Shown here in pieces: positions 1-5,988 of a DNA stretch of 6,154 nucleotides. The first letter of the stretch is position 1. The number at the start of each line of letters is the position of its first letter. Below the pieces are notes generated by a model. The model had not been told where the DNA came from, did no database searches, and was given only the letters and a program-made list of their open reading frames with translations. A program made the position numbers and the translations under genes. The DNA is from Hyphomicrobiales bacterium (GTDB lineage: Bacteria; Pseudomonadota; Alphaproteobacteria; Rhizobiales; JAUVMS01), in contig JAUVMS010000216.1 in the NCBI GenBank assembly GCA_030600135.1, forward strand, positions 1 to 6,154, in the 5' to 3' direction.

Positions 1-595
1 ACAGGAGATCGACGTCGGCGGCGTAAGGGTCCGTGCGCTCCGGCTCTCCTACGTCGGCGAACTTGGATGGGAATTGCACATCCCGATGGCGCATATGGCC
101 GGAGTGTTCGATGCGCTGGTCGAGGCCGGCGAGGCTTACGATCTGCGCCACTTCGGAGCCTATGCCATGAATGCCATGCGGCTCGAGAAGGGCTATCGGG
201 CCTGGGGCTTGGACTTGACAACCGAGCGTACGCCCTTGGAAGCGGGTCTCGAGTTCCTGGTCAAGCCGGAGGGACGACAATTCGTTGGCCGCGATGCGAT
301 GTTCGACCGCGAACAGCACCCTGACCGCTGGCGCATGGTGTTGCTCGCCCTCGAGGCACGTGACGTCATTCCGTTTTACGCTCACACGGTCATGAGTGAC
401 GGCGAGCCAGCCGGCATTGTCACTTCCGGCACCTATGGTGCTCGCGTCGATCGCGTATTGGCGCTCGCCTATTTGACGCCCGCAGCCCCCCGCGATGCCA
501 CCAACCTCACCGTGAACATCATCGGCGAAGATGTGCCCGCCCGCGTCCTAGAGACACCGCCTTATGATCCCGAGAACGCCCTGCTGAAGGCTTGA
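1..595 (+). CDS. GcvT-like C-terminal part of a dimethylglycine/sarcosine dehydrogenase-type FAD oxidoreductase (5' partial)
   Basis: The reading frame is open from base 2 through the window's left edge to a TGA at 593-595, giving 197 visible residues. The true start lies outside the window. The visible part matches the aminomethyltransferase (GcvT) half of the large FAD-dependent dimethylglycine/sarcosine dehydrogenases. SYVGELGWEL lies at visible residues 16-25, and the conserved MRLEKGYRAWGLDL block at 59-72 is followed by TPLEAGLEFLV. A GcvT C-terminal barrel containing GIVTSGTYG and LALAYL comes after that. Family members are usually about 800 aa, so roughly the last quarter is seen. The known role is oxidative N-demethylation, with the methyl carbon passed to tetrahydrofolate as 5,10-methylene-THF in the cytoplasm. 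The exact substrate (dimethylglycine, sarcosine or another methylated amine) cannot be read from this end. A stand-alone GcvT-like protein is also possible, because the FAD domain is not visible. The gene converges on the formate dehydrogenase operon. Confidence 0.85.
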   Translation, partial: QEIDVGGVRVRALRLSYVGELGWELHIPMAHMAGVFDALVEAGEAYDLRHFGAYAMNAMRLEKGYRAWGLDLTTERTPLEAGLEFLVKPEGRQFVGRDAMFDREQHPDRWRMVLLALEARDVIPFYAHTVMSDGEPAGIVTSGTYGARVDRVLALAYLTPAAPRDATNLTVNIIGEDVPARVLETPPYDPENALLKA

Positions 596-641
596 GCCGA
601 GCCCGATCCCGGCGATCTCAACCGCCCCGGTCCTACTCGGC
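596..641. terminator. Possible hairpin in the convergent gap (weak)
   Basis: GCCGAG (596-601) and CTCGGC (636-641) are perfect 6-bp inverted arms flanking the 37-bp gap between the two convergent stop codons. The right arm lies in the last codons of the alpha-subunit gene. A smaller GGCG/CGCC stem (611-614 with 623-626, 8-nt loop) could form inside. There is no T-run on either side, so this is not a classical intrinsic terminator. At best it is a bidirectional structure that helps stop convergent transcripts. Confidence 0.22.
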
Positions 642-3401
642 GGCCTCCTTGACGGCCACCGGTTCGATCTTGGCGGCGCAGAACTTGAACTCCGGAATCT
701 TGCCGACGGGATCGAGCTGCGGATTGGTGAGCAGATTGGCGGCCGCTTCGACGTAGGCGAAAGGCATGAACACCATGTCGGGCTGGATGGCCTCGTCGGC
801 GCGCGCTGCGAGTTCTACCACGCCGCGGCGGGTCGTGATCCGCAACGTATCGCCAGGTGAAACGCCAAGCCTGCGCAACGTCAGCGGATTGAGGCTCGCG
901 GTCGGCGACGGCTCGATGGCATCGAGATCGGAGGCCCGCCTGGTCATGGCCCCGGTGTGCCAATGCTCGAGCTGGCGACCGGTCGTCAGGATGAAGGGGT
1001 AATCCTCGTCCGGCAGCTCGTCCGGCGAAATGATTGAAGCAGGAACCATAGTGGCGCGACCGGTTTCGGTCGGGAACCGATCGCCGAATACGATCGCCTC
1101 ACCCGGATGATCCTCGGATGGACACGGATAGGTCACAACGTCCTCGGCCATCAAGCGGTCCCACGTAATGTTGTCGAACGAGCCCATACCCCGCTTCATT
1201 TCGGCAAAGACGTCGGAGGGGTGTTTATAGTCCCAATTGAGACCGAGGCGGTTGGCGAGGTCGACGGTGATGGCCCAATCCTCACGCGCCTCGCCGGGGG
1301 CGTCGAGGGCCTTGCGACCCATTTGCACCTGGCGGTTGGTGTTGGTGACCGTGCCATTCTTCTCCGGCCAAGCGCTCGCCGGCAAAACGACGTCGGCAAA
1401 CATCGCCGTTTCGGTCAGGAAAATGTCCTGCACCACGAGATGTTCGAGGCTCTGCAACGCGTGGCGGGCATGGTTGGCATCGGGGTCCGACATCGCCGGG
1501 TTTTCGCCCAGCACGTACATGCCCTTGATCTCGCCGCGATCGATGGCGTCGATAATCTCGACAACCGTTAGACCCGGCTCGGGATCGAGATTTTTTGCAT
1601 CCCAAATATTAGACCAGAGCTTTAGATTGTCGTCCTGGGCGACATTCATGTAGTCCGGGAAAACCATCGGGATGAGGCCCGCATCGGATGCACCTTGAAC
1701 ATTGTTTTGCCCGCGCAGCGGATGCAGACCCGTGCCGGAACGGCCAACTTGGCCGCACATTAACGCCAATGAGATCAAGCAGCGTGCGTTATCCGTACCA
1801 TGCACGTGCTGCGAGATGCCCATGCCCCAAAATATGATGGCATTCGAGGCCTGGCCGAAAGCGCGGGCAACGGTGCGAATCGCTTCAGGCTCGATGCCGC
1901 AGACCTCGGCCATCTTTTCCGGCGGGTAATTGGCGAGATGTTGTTTTAGGCGCTCGAACCCTTCCGTGTGGGCCTGGATGTATTGCTCGTCATACATCTC
2001 CTCCTCGACGATCACGTTCATGATCGCATTGAGGAGAGAGACATCCGCGCCAGGGCGGAACTGCAGCATGTGCGTGGCGTACTTTTTGAGGGCCTGGCCA
2101 CGCGGGTCCATGACGATCAACATGGCGCCACGTTTGGCTGCTTGCTTGAAATAGGTGGCGGCGACTGGATGGTTGTTGGTTGGATTGGCGCCAATGACGA
2201 CAATGACGTCGGAGTTTTGGCACTCGCCAAATGTCGCTGTGACCGCGCCTGAGCCGATGCCTTCCATCAGCGCCGCCACGGACGAGGCGTGGCAAAGCCT
2301 CGTGCAATGATCGACATTGTTGTGGCCGAAGCCGGTGCGTATGAGCTTTTGAAAGAGATAGGCCTCCTCGTTGGAGCATTTGGCAGAACCGAAGCCGGCA
2401 ACGGCACGCCCACCATGGGCATCGCGCAGACCGACAAGCCCATTGGCTGCGGCGTCGAGCGCTTCTTCCCACGTCGCTTCGCGGAAGTGAGTCAGTGGGT
2501 TGGCCGGATCCATGTTGAGGCCCTTGGGCGCGCCCTCCTTGCGGATGAGCGGCTTGGTCAAGCGCTCTGAATTATGGACGTAGTCAAAGCCGAAACGGCC
2601 CTTGACGCAGAGCCGGTTTTCGTTGGCTGGACCGTTCTTGCCCTCTACGTAGGCGATCTTGTCATCGCGGATCTTGTAAGTGATCTGACAGCCGACGCCG
2701 CAATAGGGGCAAACGCTTTCCACCTCGCGCTCGGCGCCGCGGGTGCCAACCTGGGTTTCGGCATTAACAATGGACTTGGGCATGAGCGCGCCCGTCGGGC
2801 AGGCTTGAACGCACTCGCCACAGGCGACGCAGGTGGAGGCGCCCATTGGGTCGTCGAAATCAAAAACAACCTTGGAGTCGGCGCCACGAAAAGCCATGCC
2901 GATGACATCGTTGACCTGAACTTCGCGGCAGGCCCGCACGCAGAGCCCGCAGGTGATGCAGGCATCGAGATTGACCGCCATCGAGGGATGGGAGACGTCG
3001 CTCGCCGGCAGTTCGCGAGCAGGAAATCTGGAGTGTGCTACGCTTTGCGCCTCGGCCCAGTGCCAGAATTTCGCGGCGCCATCGTGCGCCACGTCCTTGG
3101 CGGGCTGATCTGCGACAAGCAACTCCATCACCATCTTGCGCGCATTCTCGGCGCGCGCCGTCTGGCTCTTGACGACCATTCCGGGTGTCGGGGTGCGGAT
3201 GCACGATGCGGCCAGCGTGCGCTCGCCTTCGATCTCGACCATGCAGGCCCGGCAATTTCCGTCCGCTCGATAACCGGGCTCCGGCAGCCAGCAGAGATGA
3301 GGAATCGTAACCCCTTCTCGCTCAGCCACCTGCCAGATGGTCTCATCCGGTCCGGCAGTGACGTCCTTGCCATCAAGACTGAATGCTATTTTGTCGCTCA
3401 T
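633..3401 (-). CDS. fdh1A: NAD-dependent formate dehydrogenase, alpha (catalytic Mo/W) subunit, FDH1 type
   Basis: This subunit oxidises formate to CO2 at a bis-molybdopterin-guanine-dinucleotide Mo or W site in the cytoplasm and passes electrons to the beta subunit. It has 922 aa and reads intact from end to end. An N-terminal [2Fe-2S] ferredoxin fold carries C37, C50, C53 and C67. Two [4Fe-4S] ferredoxin motifs follow at C148/C151/C154/C158 and C191/C194/C197/C201. The proximal [4Fe-4S] site is CPYCGVGC plus C265 (C231, C234, C238, C265), with K267 after it. The metal ligand is C370 followed by H371 in RLCHASS, and the catalytic Arg is R563 in HPLRGQNNVQG. The C-terminal cofactor-binding domain starts near 800 (LTTGRQLEHWHTG). 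No Cys occurs between residues 68 and 147, so the His-Cys3 cluster of FdsA/NuoG-type proteins is absent, as in the Methylobacterium FDH1 alpha subunit. The ATG start has a weak GAGAG 9 nt upstream. It lies 42 nt downstream of the Spy-like gene and is probably co-transcribed with it. The symbol follows the Methylobacterium naming; fdsA or fdhA would also be used. Confidence 0.95.
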   Translation of the reverse strand: MSDKIAFSLDGKDVTAGPDETIWQVAEREGVTIPHLCWLPEPGYRADGNCRACMVEIEGERTLAASCIRTPTPGMVVKSQTARAENARKMVMELLVADQPAKDVAHDGAAKFWHWAEAQSVAHSRFPARELPASDVSHPSMAVNLDACITCGLCVRACREVQVNDVIGMAFRGADSKVVFDFDDPMGASTCVACGECVQACPTGALMPKSIVNAETQVGTRGAEREVESVCPYCGVGCQITYKIRDDKIAYVEGKNGPANENRLCVKGRFGFDYVHNSERLTKPLIRKEGAPKGLNMDPANPLTHFREATWEEALDAAANGLVGLRDAHGGRAVAGFGSAKCSNEEAYLFQKLIRTGFGHNNVDHCTRLCHASSVAALMEGIGSGAVTATFGECQNSDVIVVIGANPTNNHPVAATYFKQAAKRGAMLIVMDPRGQALKKYATHMLQFRPGADVSLLNAIMNVIVEEEMYDEQYIQAHTEGFERLKQHLANYPPEKMAEVCGIEPEAIRTVARAFGQASNAIIFWGMGISQHVHGTDNARCLISLALMCGQVGRSGTGLHPLRGQNNVQGASDAGLIPMVFPDYMNVAQDDNLKLWSNIWDAKNLDPEPGLTVVEIIDAIDRGEIKGMYVLGENPAMSDPDANHARHALQSLEHLVVQDIFLTETAMFADVVLPASAWPEKNGTVTNTNRQVQMGRKALDAPGEAREDWAITVDLANRLGLNWDYKHPSDVFAEMKRGMGSFDNITWDRLMAEDVVTYPCPSEDHPGEAIVFGDRFPTETGRATMVPASIISPDELPDEDYPFILTTGRQLEHWHTGAMTRRASDLDAIEPSPTASLNPLTLRRLGVSPGDTLRITTRRGVVELAARADEAIQPDMVFMPFAYVEAAANLLTNPQLDPVGKIPEFKFCAAKIEPVAVKEAAE

Positions 3402-3443
3402 TTCAATTGGCTCTCGGTGCTTGGGGCATCATCGCCTGACGGA

Positions 3444-4025
3444 TCAATCGCCACCATGCTGGTGGCGAGGTTCGTGCGCCCCACGATAACCTCGCAGTTT
3501 CGCATATTTTAGGTGCTGATGCCGGTTGAGCAGCGGCGCGGTTTCAAGATGAGCCTGAAGATGGATCTGACGAAGTTTGGCGCGGAGTTGGGCCGCCTCT
3601 TCGGTAAGCTTTACCAGTCGCGATCGATCGATTTGCTTGCTCCGAAAGCCGTCATCCAGTGCTCGCTCGGTGGCCACATAGTCATGGCCAATACGCATTG
3701 CTTGGGCCTGCATTGCTTCGAAGATGCGCTCAATCGCCGCTTGCTGAGCTGAGCTCAACGAGAGTTTGTTCGCCAAATCCAAAACATGACGCGGGCCTGG
3801 ATATCCGTTCAACTCGGCGGGTTTTGCCTGCCCCCACCCGCGCCCGGAAAGCAATTCCTCGACATCTTCGGCTGATAGGGATTTTATCGCCCGGTACTCC
3901 TCGCCCACATAAGGGGATTTGGCGTAAGTCTCTCCGGTCGCCAGAACATTTGAAGCCGTAAGGCCAACAAGCGCAAAAGCAACTGCCAGAAGCCGTCCAA
4001 GGAAGCTATGGCGTCGTCCGGTCAT
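3444..4025 (-). CDS. Exported Spy/CpxP-like (LTxxQ-type) periplasmic protein embedded in the formate dehydrogenase operon
   Basis: This is a 193-aa protein with a clear Sec-type signal peptide: basic start MTGRRHSFLGR, hydrophobic core at about residues 12-24, and likely cleavage after A29 (SNVLA) or A35. The mature part is mostly charged alpha helix. It carries the block LNGYPGPRHVLDLA (72-85) and a first degenerate LTxxQ motif, LSLSSAQQ (88-95). A second degenerate copy, LLNRHQHLKYAKLRGY (165-180), is followed by a His-containing tail, HEPRHQHGGD. There is no Cys, hence no lipobox. The family includes Spy/CpxP chaperones and periplasmic metal-sensing proteins such as ZraP/CnrX; which activity applies here is unknown. 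The chosen ATG overlaps the beta stop codon as ATGA and has GGGAGG 7 nt upstream. A longer in-frame start at 4094 would place an unlikely leader before the signal peptide. Position between two cytoplasmic enzyme subunits is odd, because the product should leave the cytoplasm. Confidence 0.85.
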   Translation of the reverse strand: MTGRRHSFLGRLLAVAFALVGLTASNVLATGETYAKSPYVGEEYRAIKSLSAEDVEELLSGRGWGQAKPAELNGYPGPRHVLDLANKLSLSSAQQAAIERIFEAMQAQAMRIGHDYVATERALDDGFRSKQIDRSRLVKLTEEAAQLRAKLRQIHLQAHLETAPLLNRHQHLKYAKLRGYRGAHEPRHQHGGD

Positions 4026-5704
4026 GCGAAATCCTCCCGGAAATATTTGATTGCCGAGCGTATCGGGTTGGGTGCCGCCTGGCCAAGGCCGCAAATAGAA
4101 GCGTCCGCCATGGCCTGGCAGAGCTCTTCGAGAAGTGCGTCATCCCAACGATCGCGGGACATGAGCTTAACTGCCTTTTCGCAGCCAATGCGGCAGGGGG
4201 TGCACTGGCCGCAGCTCTCATCCTCAAAGAATTTTAGAAGATTTATGGCAACGTCCTTGATGTTGTCCTGCTCGGATAGGATGACGACTGCGTGTGAACC
4301 GACAAAGCAGCCGTGCTCCTCCAACTGACCGAAGTCGAGAGGAAGATCGCCCATACTGGCCGGCAGGATGCCGCCTGATGCGCCGCCGGGCAGGTAGCCC
4401 TTGAAGGCATGACCATCGGCCATGCCACCGCAGCGCGCAATCAAATCGCGAACCGTGGAGCCCGCGGGCGCGAGGACCACGCCAGGCTCCTTGAGCCGAC
4501 CAGAGACCGAATATGAGCGCAAGCCCTTGGCGCCGTTGACACCTTGGGAGGCGAACCAAGCGGCGCCTTTTTCCACGATTTCGCGGATCCAATAGAGCGT
4601 CTCGACGTTGTGGTTAAGGGTCGGGCGACCAAACAAGCCGACCTCGGCGATATAGGGTGGGCGATGGCGAGGCAAACCGCGCTTGCCCTCAATGCTCTCG
4701 ATCATCGCCGATTCCTCGCCACAGATGTAGGCGCCGGCGCCACGTCGAACTTCGAGGAAACCCGGCTCGGTCGTGCCGGCCGCCTCGAGCGCGGCAATCT
4801 CCTTGGCCAAAATTTTAAGGACGGCCGGATATTCGTCACGCATATAGATGTAACAGCGCTCGGCCTCGACAGCCCATGCGGCGATGAGCGCGCCTTCAAT
4901 GAAACGGTGCGGATCGCGCTCGAGCCAATAGCGATCCTTGAAGGTGCCGGGCTCGCCCTCGTCGCCATTCACGGTCATCAGCCGCGGCCCCTCGTAGCCG
5001 CGCACGAATTGCCACTTGCGACCAGCGGGAAAACCGGCGCCGCCGAGGCCGCGCAGGTCGCCATCGGAGAGAATCTGGATAATTTCGTCAGGTGTGCGCT
5101 CGCCCGATCGGCAGGCTGCGAACAGTTTATAGCCGCCGTCAGCCGTATATGCCTCGAGCCCCACATAGTCCGGCATATCGGGGTGACGCTCGCCGGATTG
5201 CACCGTGGCAATCACACTATCCGGCGTCGCGTGATCGACGTGGTGGTGGCCGACTTCGCAAACAGGTGCCGCGTCACAGCGGCCCATGCAGGGTGCGCGC
5301 ACCACGCGGACATCTTTCGGGTCGGTGCCGGCCGCGAGCGCCGACAAAAGCGCCTCGGCGCCGAGCATCTCACAGGTCAGAGAATCGCAAACCCGAACGG
5401 TCGTTGCCGGTGGTGGCGTCTCGTCCTCGAGCACCACGTCAAAGTGGGCATAGAACGTGGTAACCTCATAAACCTCCGCCTGCGGCAGGTTCATGTCCTC
5501 AGCCAAGGCTCGCAGGTGCCGCGCCGAAACGTGGCCGTAGGCGTCCTGGATCAAATGAATGTGTTCAATGAGCAAATCGCGGGCTCGGGCACGTTCACCG
5601 AGGAGGGCGCGAACTTCGTCAAGCGCCTCCGGCTCAATGATCCGCCCCTTTGGAAACGGACGCGCATTCTTGCCCCTTCCCCGCATTCTCTCGGCGTAAT
5701 TCAT
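4022..5704 (-). CDS. fdh1B: NAD-dependent formate dehydrogenase, beta subunit (NuoE-NuoF fusion, FDH1 type)
   Basis: This is the diaphorase subunit: it takes electrons from the alpha subunit through Fe-S clusters and reduces NAD+ at FMN in the cytoplasm. Two modules are fused in 560 aa. Residues about 25-170 form a NuoE/FdsG-like thioredoxin fold with a [2Fe-2S] site at C106, C111, C139 and C143. From about residue 185 a NuoF/FdsB-like part follows: RGLGGAGFPAGRKW (218-231) for NADH/FMN, NGDEGEPGTFKDR (246-258), GAGAYICGEES (322-332) and an SLBB-like segment around 395-440. The C-terminal [4Fe-4S] site is ESCGQCTPCR (C498, C501, C504) plus C538 in ASICGLG. The ATG at 5704 was chosen; AAGG (minus strand, 5717-5714) lies 9 nt upstream. 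A TTG directly before it (5707) would add one residue with 6-nt spacing and cannot be excluded. Complex I and Hox hydrogenase diaphorase were considered, but the adjacent formate dehydrogenase alpha gene and the E-F fusion fit FDH1. It is the first gene of the operon. Confidence 0.95.
   Translation of the reverse strand: MNYAERMRGRGKNARPFPKGRIIEPEALDEVRALLGERARARDLLIEHIHLIQDAYGHVSARHLRALAEDMNLPQAEVYEVTTFYAHFDVVLEDETPPPATTVRVCDSLTCEMLGAEALLSALAAGTDPKDVRVVRAPCMGRCDAAPVCEVGHHHVDHATPDSVIATVQSGERHPDMPDYVGLEAYTADGGYKLFAACRSGERTPDEIIQILSDGDLRGLGGAGFPAGRKWQFVRGYEGPRLMTVNGDEGEPGTFKDRYWLERDPHRFIEGALIAAWAVEAERCYIYMRDEYPAVLKILAKEIAALEAAGTTEPGFLEVRRGAGAYICGEESAMIESIEGKRGLPRHRPPYIAEVGLFGRPTLNHNVETLYWIREIVEKGAAWFASQGVNGAKGLRSYSVSGRLKEPGVVLAPAGSTVRDLIARCGGMADGHAFKGYLPGGASGGILPASMGDLPLDFGQLEEHGCFVGSHAVVILSEQDNIKDVAINLLKFFEDESCGQCTPCRIGCEKAVKLMSRDRWDDALLEELCQAMADASICGLGQAAPNPIRSAIKYFREDFA
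4033..4038 (-). promoter_or_regulatory. Strong Shine-Dalgarno site for the Spy-like gene
   Basis: GGGAGG on the minus strand ends 7 nt before the ATG at 4025-4023 and lies within the last codons of the beta-subunit gene. It decides the start of the Spy-like protein and, with the ATGA overlap, argues for coupled but independently efficient translation. It is visibly stronger than the ribosome sites before the alpha (GAGAG) and beta (AAGG) genes. Confidence 0.8.
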
Positions 5705-5713
5705 CAAGTCATA

Positions 5714-5717
5714 CCTT
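5714..5717 (-). promoter_or_regulatory. Probable ribosome binding site of the beta-subunit gene
   Basis: AAGG on the minus strand lies 9 nt before the ATG at 5704 and 6 nt before the alternative TTG at 5707. It is compatible with either start and so does not settle the choice; ATG is preferred on codon type. Confidence 0.5.
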
Positions 5718-5771
5718 GCCCGCGCTCGTCATTGTCGTGCACCCGCTGCCAAGCGAAATCTGGCAAACAAC

Positions 5772-5790
5772 ACTGGGCAATGCTGCCAGT
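5772..5790 (-). promoter_or_regulatory. Small hairpin/inverted repeat in the operon leader
   Basis: On the plus strand ACT-G-GGCA, loop ATGC, TGCC-AGT can fold into a seven-base-pair stem with one bulged G. A wider pair TGGCA (5761-5765) and TGCCA (5784-5788) overlaps it. It lies about 70-85 nt upstream of the beta start, just downstream of the TTGAC elements, so it could be an operator or a leader hairpin. There is no T-run after it on the minus strand that would make it an attenuator. Confidence 0.3.
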
Positions 5791-5791
5791 T

Positions 5792-5821
5792 CGTCAAGCA
5801 CCTTATCTAGTGCGCTGTCAA
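5792..5821 (-). promoter_or_regulatory. Candidate promoter elements (two TTGAC hexamers) of the formate dehydrogenase operon
   Basis: On the minus strand a perfect sigma70-type -35 hexamer, TTGACA, sits at 5821-5816 and a second near-match, TTGACG, at 5797-5792, 24 bp further downstream. Both point toward the beta gene and lie roughly 90-115 nt before its start. No good TATAAT-like -10 box stands at 16-18 bp from either, so the assignment is tentative. The pair may instead be a direct-repeat operator. Confidence 0.3.
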
Positions 5822-5918
5822 CGACTGAGATTCTTGATTCACACTCTCTGGGATACCATATACCAAAACTACTTGCGGACGTCGAGAGCCCAGTTGGTCA
5901 AGGTCTTAGAAAACCCAC

Positions 5919-5988
5919 GTGCGCAATGCACCTCCATTTTCGACATGTGCATGTCGCTGCAGCGCTTTTGTCGCTGGCGCGGCCGCGC
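5919..5988. repeat. Cluster of short palindromes upstream of the operon
   Basis: Four inverted repeats crowd into 70 bp. GTGC-GCAAT-GCAC lies at 5919-5931. CGACATG-TG-CATGTCG, a 16-bp palindrome with 7-bp arms, lies at 5941-5956. CGCTGCAGCG, a perfect 10-bp palindrome, lies at 5955-5964. GCGCGGCCGCGC, a perfect 12-bp palindrome, lies at 5977-5988. The 16-bp and 10-bp elements overlap by two bases. They could be binding sites for dimeric regulators or part of a structured or repetitive element; the sequence alone does not decide. Confidence 0.45.

Noticed and set aside
2574..3512. Plus-strand open frame of 312 codons antisense to the N-terminal half of the alpha gene
   Set aside because: It is a shadow of the alpha coding sequence with no domain of its own and no ribosome site that stands out.
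3990..4025. Twin-arginine (Tat) signal on the Spy-like protein
   Set aside because: RRHSFLG has two residues between RR and FL instead of one, so it does not fit the Tat consensus; a Sec signal is the simpler reading.
4023..4094. Longer start for the Spy-like protein (ATG at 4094, 216 aa)
   Set aside because: It adds 23 residues in front of a clean signal peptide and overlaps beta by 73 nt; the ATG at 4025 has a strong Shine-Dalgarno site and the ATGA arrangement.
633..5704. Complex I (nuoEFG) or NAD-reducing hydrogenase (hox) locus
   Set aside because: No other nuo or hydrogenase genes are present, the alpha subunit has a complete formate dehydrogenase active site (C370, H371, R563), and the E-F fusion fits FDH1.
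5755..5800. Sigma54-type promoter suggested by TGGCA and TTGC words
   Set aside because: The GG and GC dinucleotides are not 10 bp apart on either strand, so the -24/-12 spacing fails.
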